NCBI RefSeq assembly: GCF_016587355.1
Contig: NZ_BNJF01000002.1
Location: 434,001 to 498,000, forward strand
Reading direction: 5' to 3'
Source: Ktedonospora formicarum
GTDB taxonomy: Bacteria > Chloroflexota > Ktedonobacteria > Ktedonobacterales > Ktedonobacteraceae
Length of the DNA stretch: 64,000 nucleotides
Every line of letters starts with the position of its first letter. Within the stretch, counting starts at the first letter, position 1. Shown here one piece after another: positions 17,552 through 26,701 of this stretch. The notes below the pieces were generated by a model that worked only from the letters and a program-made list of their open reading frames with translations, ran no database searches and had not been told where the DNA came from. The position numbers and the translations under genes were made by a program.

Positions 17552-18037
17552 CTATACTCCTCTCCAATGGAATGCCCCCTCGTAGCGTACTCTAGGCAAG
17601 ACTCCTAGCCGTCCCAGATGATAGTAGACAAAGCAGCCCATGCAGAAGCCAACGAACAGATTAATGCCAGCCAGCACCAGGACGATCAGGTCGAGTGCCC
17701 AACCAACAACGGTTGCTCCAGTGAGATACAAAACGAGAGTAGCAGCGAGGAGGAAGAGCGTGCCAATACCCTGCGCGAAGCGATGAGGCGCGGGATCGTC
17801 CTCGACAAGGCGGGGTTTTAACAATCCAAGTGGCACGATAATGCCACGATAGAGCAGTCGATACGGGCTACTGGTGGGATAAAGCGCGCTCCAAGCCATG
17901 ATAACGGTAGTGACAGCAACGAGCGCTGGCAGATTGAAGATAAAGGCAAGCGCCGTAAGCGCAACAGTGCAGCCTTGCGAAAACTTCCCCAGATGGGTAT
18001 CAATACGTAGAATCGATGTTGAAGAGCCTGTTGCCAT
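17552..18037 (-). CDS. DUF4395 membrane protein
   Basis: A 161-residue integral membrane protein with about four hydrophobic segments. It matches DUF4395 from the N-terminal RIDTHLGKFSQG through the conserved PHRFAQGIGTLFLL to the C-terminal GFCMGCFVYYHL with its CxxC. The two cysteines near the membrane may accept electrons from the adjacent thioredoxin-fold protein. GGAGGAG lies six bases before ATG. It is the first gene of the operon and is driven by a near-perfect promoter upstream. Confidence 0.85.
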   Translation of the reverse strand: MATGSSTSILRIDTHLGKFSQGCTVALTALAFIFNLPALVAVTTVIMAWSALYPTSSPYRLLYRGIIVPLGLLKPRLVEDDPAPHRFAQGIGTLFLLAATLVLYLTGATVVGWALDLIVLVLAGINLFVGFCMGCFVYYHLGRLGVLPRVRYEGAFHWRGV

Positions 18038-18350
18038 GAGCTTCTCCTCCGGTCAAAACGCCAAGAGCAAATAGAAATGAATCTGCTGCTTCGCGTGATT
18101 CAAGACTATTAAACTGGACTTACTTGATCAAGTTTATATTATTTTATGGTGAAATTATAAAATTCACGCGTGAGGAATGTCAAGGCGTTCATGCCCTCTC
18201 ACCAGAAAGCTACAATACTGGCATAAATCCGCAAAGAGCAGACCCCAACCCTATCCCTGGCTTAATCGGATAATAATCAATACCAAAGTTCCCAAAAAAG
18301 TGAGTCTGAAAACGTCTGATGCCAGTCAAGAAATATGCAACGATACTATT
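18038..18350. other. intergenic region carrying the DUF4395 promoter
   Basis: 313 bases between the redox operon and the end of the large repeat protein gene. It holds the promoter and palindrome listed separately. The rest, 18190-18350, shows no gene; a small frame from 18177 runs into the antisense of the large gene and is not credible. Confidence 0.6.
18122..18183 (-). promoter_or_regulatory. consensus promoter with downstream palindromic operator
   Basis: On the minus strand TTGACA (18183-18178) and TATAAT (18159-18154) are both perfect hexamers 18 bases apart. The palindrome TCACGCGTGA (18164-18173) lies in the spacer and the perfect palindrome ACTTGATCAAGT (18122-18133) lies just past the expected start point. 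One or both could be repressor sites. Confidence 0.75.
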
Positions 18351-21300
18351 TCATTTCATTTCTACTTCTGTGAAAGTAAATTGCGCCGCTGTTGCCACCA
18401 TCAAAGAAGTATCAGTACGGTACCGGCGCAAACGGTAGAGATTGGCTGCGCTCCATCGGTTTGTGCGTTGCACCTGTTCGAGGAGCAGTGCCAAAGCCAG
18501 GCGACGCAAACGCTCATCCTCACTGGACGCGAAGATATTTTCCAGACGTTCCAGGATGGGAAGGTCAAAACGACCAAGATCGCGATCAAAATGATGACAG
18601 GCTTTGATCAGAGCGTCAGCATGCAATTCATTGCTCGCGGCAAGATCGCATAGGAAGAGAATCAACTCGTCAGCGGGTAAGTGGGAGATCGCCAATTGCA
18701 GGCGTAAAAGCGTCGTGAATGGCGAAGTTGCGAGCACATCCAGAACGCCTCGAATGATGGAGAGAAAATTCAGCCCCTTGAGACATGCATCTAACGAACT
18801 TACCATCTCTTGAAGAATATCGAACCTGGACAATCGGCTACGAAATACCTGCGAAATCAGATCGCTATCCTGAGATGAGCAAAGTCTAAAAAGGAATTTT
18901 GTAGCATTTTGGCGTTCCTCCTTCTCACCCATTTCAGCCATCTGCGCAAGCGCCAGGAGTAGATCACGGTTGCTATCTGTTCCCTCTAGCCTTCTGTAAT
19001 TTGAGATATGCCTATGAAAGATAGAGAAGCGAATGCGCTTATTTGGATGTTGCAAGAGGAGTGTACTCAGGCGCAAAGAATGCTGATAAGCGGTAAGTCC
19101 AGTCGCTTCTATGCGTTGGTGAAGATTTGCACTATTCCAGAGCCGAGTTGGTGGGACAGCTTCCAAAGCCATCTCAACATCCTGATCTTGAATGACACGT
19201 TCCATTATCGCCCAGGTTTGCGCATATTGCGGATATTTCCACAATGTGCTCAGCAGAGCAATTCGCACGTCATGGTGTAGCTCTTGCTGCTCCAGCGATA
19301 ATAATTCCTGGTAAGCATCCTCTGAAGCGAGATCACCAATGAGTCGAGCTTTTTCTTTTGCCACAGTCACGCGTTGTTGTGGCACCATACGTAGGTAGGT
19401 CAATGCTTGAGATGGAGGCAGGCGCAGGAGTAAAGGGCGCAAGACGACAATTGCGATCCGCGCCCGGCTATCCTGAAGGGCAGCAAGTAATTCAGGTATT
19501 ATTCCATCACTACTATCGAGTCGCCCCAGAGTAAAAAGCGCGGTGGTGCGGATAATAGGATTTTGCTGCTGCGCTAATCGCAGCAGATCGGCAGAAGGAT
19601 TGGCAGGCAAGAACGCCAGGCACTTAATGGCCTGAACGATGGAACGGCTATCCTGTCCAGAGGCTTGAATCTGTTCTAGCAAAGCACTGGCAAAACGCAC
19701 TTGCTGATTGGTCGTTAAGCAGGTTGCACTCTGCACGAGTAATGGGAGAACTTGTTTACGTCCAGTGCTAAAGCGGCCACTGTAGGCCTGGGAGGTTAGA
19801 TAAGGAGTTAACAATTCCTGGCGAGAGCGCAGCAAATAGGCCGAGACAATGGGTTGGGTAATCCAACTGGCATCATCCTGTAAAAGCGCTGGCAAGAGTG
19901 TAGCCAACTGTTGTGGCTCATAATGTGCCAGCATGCGTAGAACACGTTTGGAGATTTCTATGGATTGTACCTGCTTTAAAAGCGTCATAAGCAGGTGCGC
20001 TACCTTCTCAGGCAATGGTCCACGTGGAAAGAGATAGGTAATCACATCAAGCAACTCAGTCTCTTTTTCCTGCTCAATCCATGCTTGTAAGGTTGGTAAT
20101 ATGAAATCAAGCAGCCTAGCACTCAAAGCTGGCTCAATTTGTAATTTAGGTACTTTGTGGGACATAAAGTCGTTTTCAGTATAAGGTGTGGGGGTCAGGA
20201 AACCACGCTCGCGAAGTACAACAATGAGTTGCTGCGCAGACCAGTCAAAATGAGAGGGGAGCAAGCGCAGTAATAGTTTGATAATGGCACGTAATGTTTC
20301 TTCTGAGAGTCCAAGATCATTTAGCCCATGCCGTATGATCTGCTCCAAGTACGCAAGATGCTCCTCTTGCCAGAAAGCTACTGGCAAGCCCATCAGCGCA
20401 AATAATATCCCCCTACGCACCCCATCATGCTCAGTACGCCGCTGGAGTAAAAGCTCCAGGATAGCAGAGAACTGCGAACGATGGTAGAGGACGGCTCCAA
20501 TTTGCGCGAAAAACGCTTCTGAGCGACGTCCCGAGTCCGAATTATGAAGGTATGGTTCAATGGCGGACTGAACCTCGTCCCAGGGGAGAAATACTGCGTA
20601 TTTCAGATCAATTCGTCGCTCCTGCTGCGTGGAAAGAAAATGTTTGCGTCCCTCCTCCGAACGTTGAGCAGTGGGTAATGCCGCGATAACAGCATGTGGA
20701 AGCTTTTTGCTATATGTATTTCGCAGGAGCTCTCTGCCATTATTATAGATAAAAAGGCGTTTTTCCAGAGAAAGGAGTGGGAACCATACTGATGCATTGT
20801 CACGCATATATTTTTGCTTTGTACAGAGAGCCAGAATTTGTTGGTCTGAAAGCCTGGGAATAAATCTCCACCAATCGAGCACAATCTGCTGCTTTTGGGC
20901 CAGAATAAGTTCAGTTATCTCAAAGGGAAATCTGTTGACCAGAGGTTGCAGCTTAAACTTGTCGAGCGAAATAAACTGAACAAGTGTAGTCAGAAGTTGC
21001 AAGCATTGCTCAGGCTGAACCAGAATAAGCCGTGGAAGTAGTGTATTCAAGTGCTGTACAATGATCTGCTCTTCTTGTTTACCATCTTTAGACCACTGTA
21101 CCAACATCTCAATGACTAGCTGGGGATGAAAGCGAGCAAGACGAGACCAGTCTTGCAATCGCGCTCTGTGCTGGAAAAGAGATGCCAGACGGCGCATTAT
21201 TCCTTCTGAAGTGAAGCACACAATCTGACAAAACTGTGGGTCATCGGGGGAGAGTCGCTCCACAAATCTGTCTATGCAAGCGTAATGTCCATGTTTCGAG

Positions 21301-21638
21301 AGATTCCAGAGCAAAGGCAAACGTAACGCTGGCGGAGCGTTTTCTAGCACCTGCTGAAGCTGTATTTGATTGCAAACAAGCGGCAGGAGACGCAATGCCA
21401 GTCCCCGCAAAATGCGCGAGGAATGAGTGAGAGTCGCCAGAACTTGAGCAGCATTCGCGCTGCCAAAACAGGAGTAGAGTGCTAAAAACCGCTGATACCA
21501 TTCACCCTGAGCCATTTCATTGAGCAGTGCCTCAATTTCAGGATCACTTTTGGATCGTCGGCCAAGCTCAATCATCTTTTGCACGCGCCCAGCATGTGGA
21601 AGTATTTCTAAGTCTTGTAACAGTTGGTCAATAGTCAT
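18351..21638 (-). CDS. very large HEAT/ARM-like helical repeat protein
   Basis: A 1095-residue soluble protein made almost wholly of paired helices rich in Leu, Gln and Arg, with recurrent HEAT-like units such as NPIIRTTALFTLGRLDSSD and DVRIALLSTLWKYPQ. There is no signal peptide, membrane segment or catalytic motif, so it is probably a cytoplasmic scaffold or binding protein. I start at ATG 21638, eight bases after AAAGGA; ATG 21647 is in frame but overlaps that site. The gene is monocistronic. Family name and partner are unknown to me. Confidence 0.75.
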   Translation of the reverse strand: MTIDQLLQDLEILPHAGRVQKMIELGRRSKSDPEIEALLNEMAQGEWYQRFLALYSCFGSANAAQVLATLTHSSRILRGLALRLLPLVCNQIQLQQVLENAPPALRLPLLWNLSKHGHYACIDRFVERLSPDDPQFCQIVCFTSEGIMRRLASLFQHRARLQDWSRLARFHPQLVIEMLVQWSKDGKQEEQIIVQHLNTLLPRLILVQPEQCLQLLTTLVQFISLDKFKLQPLVNRFPFEITELILAQKQQIVLDWWRFIPRLSDQQILALCTKQKYMRDNASVWFPLLSLEKRLFIYNNGRELLRNTYSKKLPHAVIAALPTAQRSEEGRKHFLSTQQERRIDLKYAVFLPWDEVQSAIEPYLHNSDSGRRSEAFFAQIGAVLYHRSQFSAILELLLQRRTEHDGVRRGILFALMGLPVAFWQEEHLAYLEQIIRHGLNDLGLSEETLRAIIKLLLRLLPSHFDWSAQQLIVVLRERGFLTPTPYTENDFMSHKVPKLQIEPALSARLLDFILPTLQAWIEQEKETELLDVITYLFPRGPLPEKVAHLLMTLLKQVQSIEISKRVLRMLAHYEPQQLATLLPALLQDDASWITQPIVSAYLLRSRQELLTPYLTSQAYSGRFSTGRKQVLPLLVQSATCLTTNQQVRFASALLEQIQASGQDSRSIVQAIKCLAFLPANPSADLLRLAQQQNPIIRTTALFTLGRLDSSDGIIPELLAALQDSRARIAIVVLRPLLLRLPPSQALTYLRMVPQQRVTVAKEKARLIGDLASEDAYQELLSLEQQELHHDVRIALLSTLWKYPQYAQTWAIMERVIQDQDVEMALEAVPPTRLWNSANLHQRIEATGLTAYQHSLRLSTLLLQHPNKRIRFSIFHRHISNYRRLEGTDSNRDLLLALAQMAEMGEKEERQNATKFLFRLCSSQDSDLISQVFRSRLSRFDILQEMVSSLDACLKGLNFLSIIRGVLDVLATSPFTTLLRLQLAISHLPADELILFLCDLAASNELHADALIKACHHFDRDLGRFDLPILERLENIFASSEDERLRRLALALLLEQVQRTNRWSAANLYRLRRYRTDTSLMVATAAQFTFTEVEMK

Positions 21639-21818
21639 AGAACGCATCCTTTACGTAATCGCATGATTTGGTAGAGACCGGTGCGTTATTATATAAGAGA
21701 GATCACCCAGTTCAGTAAATATAAGTCGTCATCAGCTCTGAGTGCTATTTGCATAGCAGTTAGTATTTGATGCCATGGAGAGCATAACATATTGATGTGT
21801 TTTAGCCCAAACATAATA

Positions 21819-21845
21819 AAGCACCTCTTCTCTGGAGAGGTGCTT
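21819..21845. terminator. hairpin, 10-bp stem
   Basis: AAGCACCTCT (21819-21828) pairs perfectly with AGAGGTGCTT (21836-21845). It lies between the start of the large repeat gene and the end of the ABM gene and could end the latter transcript. Confidence 0.55.
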
Positions 21846-21969
21846 GCCTTCAGCTGAGGCTTATAGCAAGGCGCGCATGAAATCGTTGAGCGATGTCCAT
21901 ATACGAACCACTCAACAGGATTGGATCTAATGTTGCATATCTTTCTCTAAATAGCGAAGACGCCCAGCA

Positions 21970-22005
21970 GCCACCCAGTTCATCCAACTACACTGATTGG
22001 GTGGC
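21970..22005 (-). terminator. hairpin downstream of the ABM gene
   Basis: GCCACCCA (21970-21977) pairs with TGGGTGGC (21998-22005), 60 bases after the stop of the minus-strand monooxygenase-like gene. Confidence 0.45.
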
Positions 22006-22064
22006 GCGCCTCTGCTCAAACTAGACATTAGGTATGCATTCTATCGTATCTTCACAAAATCAAT

Positions 22065-22373
22065 TTACAGCTTGACATCGACATCCTCAACAAACACTAT
22101 TTCAAAAGGTTTAGCCAACAGGTCTGCGGCTCGCTTCCTGAACGTCTGGAAGTGCTGGCTGGCTCCATGAGCTTCGAATGTAGTACGATCCTGGTAGCGC
22201 TCAACTATATAAAATGTTGTCACTCCGGCTTGGTTTCCCTGGAAGACATCATAGCGCAAGCAACCTGGATCTTGACGTGAAGCTGCTGCTAATTCCTGTA
22301 ACTGCTGGCGGGTATTCTCTATCTGATCGGGTTTGGGAGTAAGGGTCGCAATAATATTTACAAAAGCGCTCAA
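22065..22373 (-). CDS. antibiotic biosynthesis monooxygenase (ABM/YgiN-like) protein
   Basis: A 102-residue ABM-fold protein. The pattern VNIIATLTPKPDQIENTRQQ, PGCLRYDVFQ and TFYIVERYQDRTTFEAHGAS is typical of quinol monooxygenases of the YgiN type. These act on quinones or oxidised metabolites in the cytoplasm. I choose TTG 22373 because AGAGG lies eight bases before it; GTG 22382 is directly against the site. Monocistronic. Confidence 0.8.
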   Translation of the reverse strand: MSAFVNIIATLTPKPDQIENTRQQLQELAAASRQDPGCLRYDVFQGNQAGVTTFYIVERYQDRTTFEAHGASQHFQTFRKRAADLLAKPFEIVFVEDVDVKL

Positions 22374-22694
22374 TTTTTGCACCTCTTTCTCAATCAGGCG
22401 AATGTTTTAGGGCTTTGATATGTTCTTTCTCATCGGTCATTCAGGTTCGCTGTCCTCTTCATCTTTAAGTCTACCCTCATTTTCCTAGCACGACCTTTTG
22501 CCGGGGCAGTTGCATAACACAACCGTACCCCACGATGCATCCCATTCCCACTTTTCCTCTCAAACAGATTTTGGCTGAAGGCTGGTCAGAATGCGAGCAG
22601 GTTATGTAGTGCAAGTACTATGAAAGTATGAGCATAGTTACGTGATCAGGCATTTCCTATCCTTTAGAGCAGATTTCAGGGGATATTATCAAAG
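22374..22694. other. intergenic region between divergent ABM genes
   Basis: 321 bases between two divergent ABM-domain genes. It should hold both promoters. I saw no -35/-10 pair close to consensus, nor any palindrome worth naming. Confidence 0.5.
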
Positions 22695-23663
22695 ATGAGT
22701 ACGTCTACAGTTACTCTTGTCACGCATACCAACGTCACACCTGATTGTACTGATACATTTGTTGACTGGCAACAACAAATGAACGACGTTCTCACCACAT
22801 TCCCTGGCTATCTCGACCAAACAGTTATTCCGCCGTCTCCTCCTCTGCAAACTGACTGGGTCATCATCCAACGCTTCCTGACTGTCGAGGCAGCACGCGC
22901 ATGGCTTCAATCCCAGGAGCGACAACATCTCCTTGATGTAATTCAACCACTCCTAGTAGGTCAAAGCGATGTCCATCTCTTCACACAGGACTCACCAGGT
23001 GGATCAACCGCTCCCGTGTCAGCCGTCATTTCTACACGGGTCAAGCCGGGTCAGCAAGAGGTCTTTCTACGCTGGTATAGGAAAATTTCCGCGATCCAGG
23101 CAAGATTCGAGGGTTTTCAAGGCTACAAGCTCGAAGCCCCTATTCCAGGTGTCCAGGACTCCTGGGTAACAATCCTCCGTTTCGATTCTGAGGCACACCT
23201 TGAAGCCTGGCTCAACTCTGAACAAAGGCAACAAATTCTTCAGGAGGCAGCCGCGTTCAGTCTTGATACGCATATACGAAAAGTGCGTGTTGGTTTCGAA
23301 TCGTGGTTCAAATTCTCAGGCGTACAGCAGCAAAGCCCTCCCCCGATCTGGAAGGTGAATATGATTGTCTTGCTCGCTCTCTATCCAATCGTCTTCCTGT
23401 TTTCCACTTTCGTGCAGACACCGTTATTGATCCATAGGGGAATGCCTTTCTGGCTGGCTATGTTCCTGAGCAATACCTTTAGCACTATACTACTTGGCTG
23501 GGTCGTAGTGCCTGCACTGAGCAAGGCATTTGGTTGGTGGCTCAGTCCAATCCAGAGCGCGACCCCGGCAAAGATATCCCAGCAATGGATTACCTGCGCT
23601 GGCGTGGTGCTTATACTCTGTCTCTACGCGGTGCTCCTATTGGCTTTCTCTCACATACACTGA
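22695..23663 (+). CDS. tandem ABM-domain membrane protein
   Basis: A 322-residue protein with two ABM-like ferredoxin-fold halves (about 1-95 and 100-200), each ending in the same motif, ARAWLQSQERQHLL and LEAWLNSEQRQQIL. The last 110 residues hold three membrane helices. Similar proteins are labelled ABM-superfamily enzymes and often lie near others of their kind; catalytic activity is unproven. ATG 22695 has GGGG about 12 bases upstream. Its stop is only four bases from the stop of the convergent amidohydrolase gene. Confidence 0.8.
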   Translation: MSTSTVTLVTHTNVTPDCTDTFVDWQQQMNDVLTTFPGYLDQTVIPPSPPLQTDWVIIQRFLTVEAARAWLQSQERQHLLDVIQPLLVGQSDVHLFTQDSPGGSTAPVSAVISTRVKPGQQEVFLRWYRKISAIQARFEGFQGYKLEAPIPGVQDSWVTILRFDSEAHLEAWLNSEQRQQILQEAAAFSLDTHIRKVRVGFESWFKFSGVQQQSPPPIWKVNMIVLLALYPIVFLFSTFVQTPLLIHRGMPFWLAMFLSNTFSTILLGWVVVPALSKAFGWWLSPIQSATPAKISQQWITCAGVVLILCLYAVLLLAFSHIH

Positions 23664-23666
23664 TAA

Positions 23667-25079
23667 TTACAAGCCGGAGGCAAGCGACGCGGCATGACGG
23701 TTATGTTCTTTGATCACAGGCGCAAGATTGAGTGTCGTGATCTCACCTTTGTCGACAATAAGGCGTCCATTCACCACTGTATAATGCGCACGCTGCGGTG
23801 CGCAGAATACAACAGCGGCAACAGGATCGCTCAACGCGCCCGCATAGCCCACGGTATTGAGGTCGAGTGTAAAGAAGTCCGCGCACATGCCCGGCTCTAA
23901 CGCCCCAATGTCTGATCGCCCAAGCACTTGCGCGCCCCCACGGGTAGCAATCTCCAGTGCTTCGCGAGCCGTCATCCATTCCTTTGCCCTCAAAGGATGA
24001 GATGCGGGAAGTTGCGTCCTCGGTCCCTCTGGTGGCAACAATCCCATCTTCAGTCGGGCAAGCAACATCGCCTCCCGTACCTCAAGAAGAAGATTGGAGG
24101 CGTCATTGCTCGCCGAGCCATCAACACCAAGGCCTACTTTTACACCACACTCCAGGTATTTCTTGATGGGAGCAATACCCGAAGCCAGTCGCATATTCGA
24201 TGATGGGCAATGGCACATTCCTGTGCCATTCTGACTAAAGAGACGGATTTCATCATCATCAACGTGGATGGCATGAGCATACCAGACGTCGTCCGCAACC
24301 CAGCCTAGTGAATCTAGATAGGCGACGGGTCGCATTTGAAAATGTTCAAGCGTGTAGCGCTCTTCATCTAACGTCTCGCAGAGATGCGTATGCAGCCGGA
24401 CACCACGATCACGCGCCAGCCGCGCGGATTCACGCATCAGATCAGGGGTGACACTGAACGGAGAACAGGGAGCCAGAACAATTTGCAGCATTGATCCACG
24501 GTCGGGGTTATGGTATTGCTGAATGAGTCGGAGAGAATCAGCAAGAATGGCGTCCTCTTCCTCAACGCAATTATCGGGAGGAAGACCACCTTTGGACTCA
24601 CCAAGCGACATACTTCCGCGTGACGCCACAAAACGAACGCCTAATTCCCTGGCGGCGTCAATTTGATCGTCAAGCTTACAGCCATTCTGGAAAACGTATG
24701 TATGGTCAAAGACGGTTGTGCAACCGGAGAGCGCAAGCTCGGCAAGGCCAATAATAGTCGTCGTACGAGACGCTTCCGGTGTACGACGGCTCCAGACGGT
24801 ATAGAGCGCGCGGAGCCAGGGAAAAAGATTGGTGTTTTGAGCCGCAGGCAGATTCCTGGTCAACACTTGATCGAGGTGATGATGGCAATTTACCAATCCT
24901 GGCAAGAGAATCTGGTCACGCAGATCAAGAACCGTGTCCGCAGACGTTGGCAATTCACTCGTTGGTGCAACCTGCTCGATGAAGCCGTCCCGAGCGAATA
25001 TTCCAGCATTCCGTAGTTCCCGACGCTCACCATCCATTGTCACAACAAGCGTCGCGTTCTTTGCCAGCAATGTTGTCAT
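23667..25079 (-). CDS. 8-oxoguanine deaminase-like amidohydrolase
   Basis: A 470-residue metal-dependent hydrolase of the TRZ/ATZ branch. Metal ligands are visible in NCHHHLDQ, RLHTHLCET, AHAIHVDDDE and GLGVDGSASND. The segments GGLPPDNCVEEEDAILADS and APCSPFSVTPDLM match the 8-oxoguanine deaminase subgroup better than cytosine or guanine deaminases, and hydroxyatrazine hydrolases (AtzB) are the nearest alternative. It would convert 8-oxoguanine to urate and ammonia in the cytoplasm. ATG 25079 follows AAGGGATGGG. It is divergent from the LacI regulator; joint control is possible. Confidence 0.85.
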   Translation of the reverse strand: MTTLLAKNATLVVTMDGERRELRNAGIFARDGFIEQVAPTSELPTSADTVLDLRDQILLPGLVNCHHHLDQVLTRNLPAAQNTNLFPWLRALYTVWSRRTPEASRTTTIIGLAELALSGCTTVFDHTYVFQNGCKLDDQIDAARELGVRFVASRGSMSLGESKGGLPPDNCVEEEDAILADSLRLIQQYHNPDRGSMLQIVLAPCSPFSVTPDLMRESARLARDRGVRLHTHLCETLDEERYTLEHFQMRPVAYLDSLGWVADDVWYAHAIHVDDDEIRLFSQNGTGMCHCPSSNMRLASGIAPIKKYLECGVKVGLGVDGSASNDASNLLLEVREAMLLARLKMGLLPPEGPRTQLPASHPLRAKEWMTAREALEIATRGGAQVLGRSDIGALEPGMCADFFTLDLNTVGYAGALSDPVAAVVFCAPQRAHYTVVNGRLIVDKGEITTLNLAPVIKEHNRHAASLASGL

Positions 25080-25412
25080 CTGCCCATCCCTTTCTCATAT
25101 TCGCTGCCTATGCCTGAAATAGTTCAGAATAGGTAGAAAAAAAGCAGTTCATCTCTCTATCTGAGTCAAATTCTCAATCTTCTACATTATACATGGGGGC
25201 TTAATCTTCATTTGGCCCAATACCCCACCGGGAGAACATATTGTTCTGAGGTGAGACAGAAGGATCATGCAATTGCAACTGGCATATAAGCGTGGATTCG
25301 CAAACAGCGCTAAACTCTGTATGTCGCTTAATCAAACTCCAGGCAAATCATTCTTGACAAAGGGAATATCACTACTTATACTTATCAGCAGAACCTCATT
25401 TTTGAGTACATT
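25080..25412. other. intergenic region between amidohydrolase and LacI regulator
   Basis: The 429-base gap 25080-25508 is AT-rich and holds the promoters of both divergent genes. The operator-like palindromes sit in its right part (25413-25467). A 123-codon frame starting at 25267 runs into the regulator in another frame and is not credible. Confidence 0.55.
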
Positions 25413-25467
25413 AGCGTGTTGCATGCAAACGCTTTTTATTTTTTCGTGTTATGCACACGTGTGCATA
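25413..25467. promoter_or_regulatory. two operator-like palindromes upstream of the LacI gene
   Basis: TATGCACACGTGTGCATA (25450-25467) is a perfect 18-bp palindrome with a CG centre, as LacI/GalR family operators have. A second imperfect palindrome around TTGCATGCAA (25419-25428) lies 22 bases upstream centre-to-arm. They precede the regulator start by 42-90 bases and may be autoregulatory sites. Confidence 0.6.
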
Positions 25468-25508
25468 GACAATATTGTGTTTAAGTCCTACCCAAAGGGG
25501 GGTTGGCA

Positions 25509-26540
25509 TTGCGAAGACAAGAGGTCTCCATCGCTGATATCGCACGGGTGGCGGGTGTTTCGCATACTACAGTTTCACGTGCGCTCAATAAGAATCCGCT
25601 CATTAGTGTGGAAACTCGCGAACGGATTCAGAAACTAGCGCTTGAAATGGGCTACACACCTAACGCCATCGCGCAGAGTTTACAGACACGCCAGTCACGC
25701 ACAATTGGGCTTGTTGTAACTTCGATTGCCGACCCCTTCTTTGGTGACGTCGTCAAGGGCGTCGAGGAGGTTGCCAGGGCAGCAAATTTCAGCGTCCTGC
25801 TCAGTGCCTCTTACAACGACCCGGATCAGACAGTTGCCATTATTGAAAACTATCAACGCCGACGCGTTGATGCCATCCTGGTTGCATCATCTCGTATCGC
25901 CACCAATCATAGTCACCACATACCCCAGATTCATATTCCCACTGTTCTCATCAATAGCCAGGGCGAACTACAGGCCAGGCAGTTACGCCGGGTGTCAGTC
26001 GATGATAGGCAAGGAGCCCAGCTAGCCGTGCAGCATCTTCTTCAACTCGGTCATCGCACTATCGGATATCTGGGCAGCAAAGGACGACCCGGTTCAAATC
26101 AGCAGCGACTGCAAGGTTACAGAGATGCACTCGCTGAAGTGGGCATTGAGGAACAGGCAGGGTGGGTCGTCCAATCGCCGTGTGACGAGGCTTCGCAGGA
26201 CGAGGACATGAACGCAGGGCGAAGCGCGCTGCCTGCTTTACTCACAGCAGGAGTTACCGCGATATTCTGCTATAACGATATGATCGCTATTGGCCTGCTT
26301 CGGGCATGCCGCGAAAGAGGCATCGAAGTTCCACAAGCGCTGAGTATCATCGGCTTTGATGATATCCAGATCGCCAGTTGTATGACGCCCCCCCTGACCA
26401 CTATTCATCAACCCAGAGTCGAGCTAGGGCGCCTTGCGGCTCAGGTCACTCTGGATTTATTGAATGGTCATGAGGGAGACGACCATTGCTTATCACCTTC
26501 GCTGGTACTACGAGATAGCACTGCACCACCCTCAGGATAA
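25509..26540 (+). CDS. LacI-family regulator, probable inositol operon repressor
   Basis: A 343-residue LacI/GalR regulator. The helix-turn-helix SIADIARVAGVSHTTVSRAL is at the N-terminus, followed by the hinge (AIAQSLQTRQSRTIGLVV) and a periplasmic-binding-type sensor domain ending in TTIHQPRVELGRLAA. TTG 25509 is chosen because a run AAAGGGGGG ends six bases before it; TTG 25503 touches that run. It lies 161 bases upstream of iolB on the same strand and should bind inositol or a derivative, by context only. The palindromes upstream suggest autoregulation. Confidence 0.85.
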   Translation: MRRQEVSIADIARVAGVSHTTVSRALNKNPLISVETRERIQKLALEMGYTPNAIAQSLQTRQSRTIGLVVTSIADPFFGDVVKGVEEVARAANFSVLLSASYNDPDQTVAIIENYQRRRVDAILVASSRIATNHSHHIPQIHIPTVLINSQGELQARQLRRVSVDDRQGAQLAVQHLLQLGHRTIGYLGSKGRPGSNQQRLQGYRDALAEVGIEEQAGWVVQSPCDEASQDEDMNAGRSALPALLTAGVTAIFCYNDMIAIGLLRACRERGIEVPQALSIIGFDDIQIASCMTPPLTTIHQPRVELGRLAAQVTLDLLNGHEGDDHCLSPSLVLRDSTAPPSG

Positions 26541-26606
26541 ATGATCTATCTCTCATTTGGGAGTCAGCAAAAGAAAGGCATTTGCTTAGATAGGAGGAAA
26601 GCACGC

Positions 26607-26657
26607 ATGTACAATTCCTCGACGGTAGGGAACCCTGAAGCCCCTTCAGGACTGTAA
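26607..26657 (+). CDS. 16-residue leader ORF with overlapping hairpin
   Basis: ATG 26607 follows a strong ribosome site (AGGAGG, nine-base spacer) and opens a 16-codon frame ending at TAA 26655. Its last codons form a hairpin, CCTGAAG (26634-26640) with CTTCAGG (26644-26650). It lies 45 bases before iolB and after the regulator stop. A leader peptide that controls entry to the operon is possible but untested. Confidence 0.4.
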   Translation: MYNSSTVGNPEAPSGL

Positions 26658-26701
26658 TCAGGATAAGCAGACAAGCGTATGTTAGAAAGGAAAGGATACC
26701 T

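Larger units (their letters stand above)
21639..22064. other. intergenic region with two hairpins
   Basis: 426 bases containing two hairpins (21819-21845 and 21970-22005), listed separately. No gene is visible. Confidence 0.6.

Noticed and set aside
25267..25638. 123-codon frame before the LacI regulator
   Set aside because: Overlaps the regulator start in another frame and spans the operator region; no ribosome site of note.
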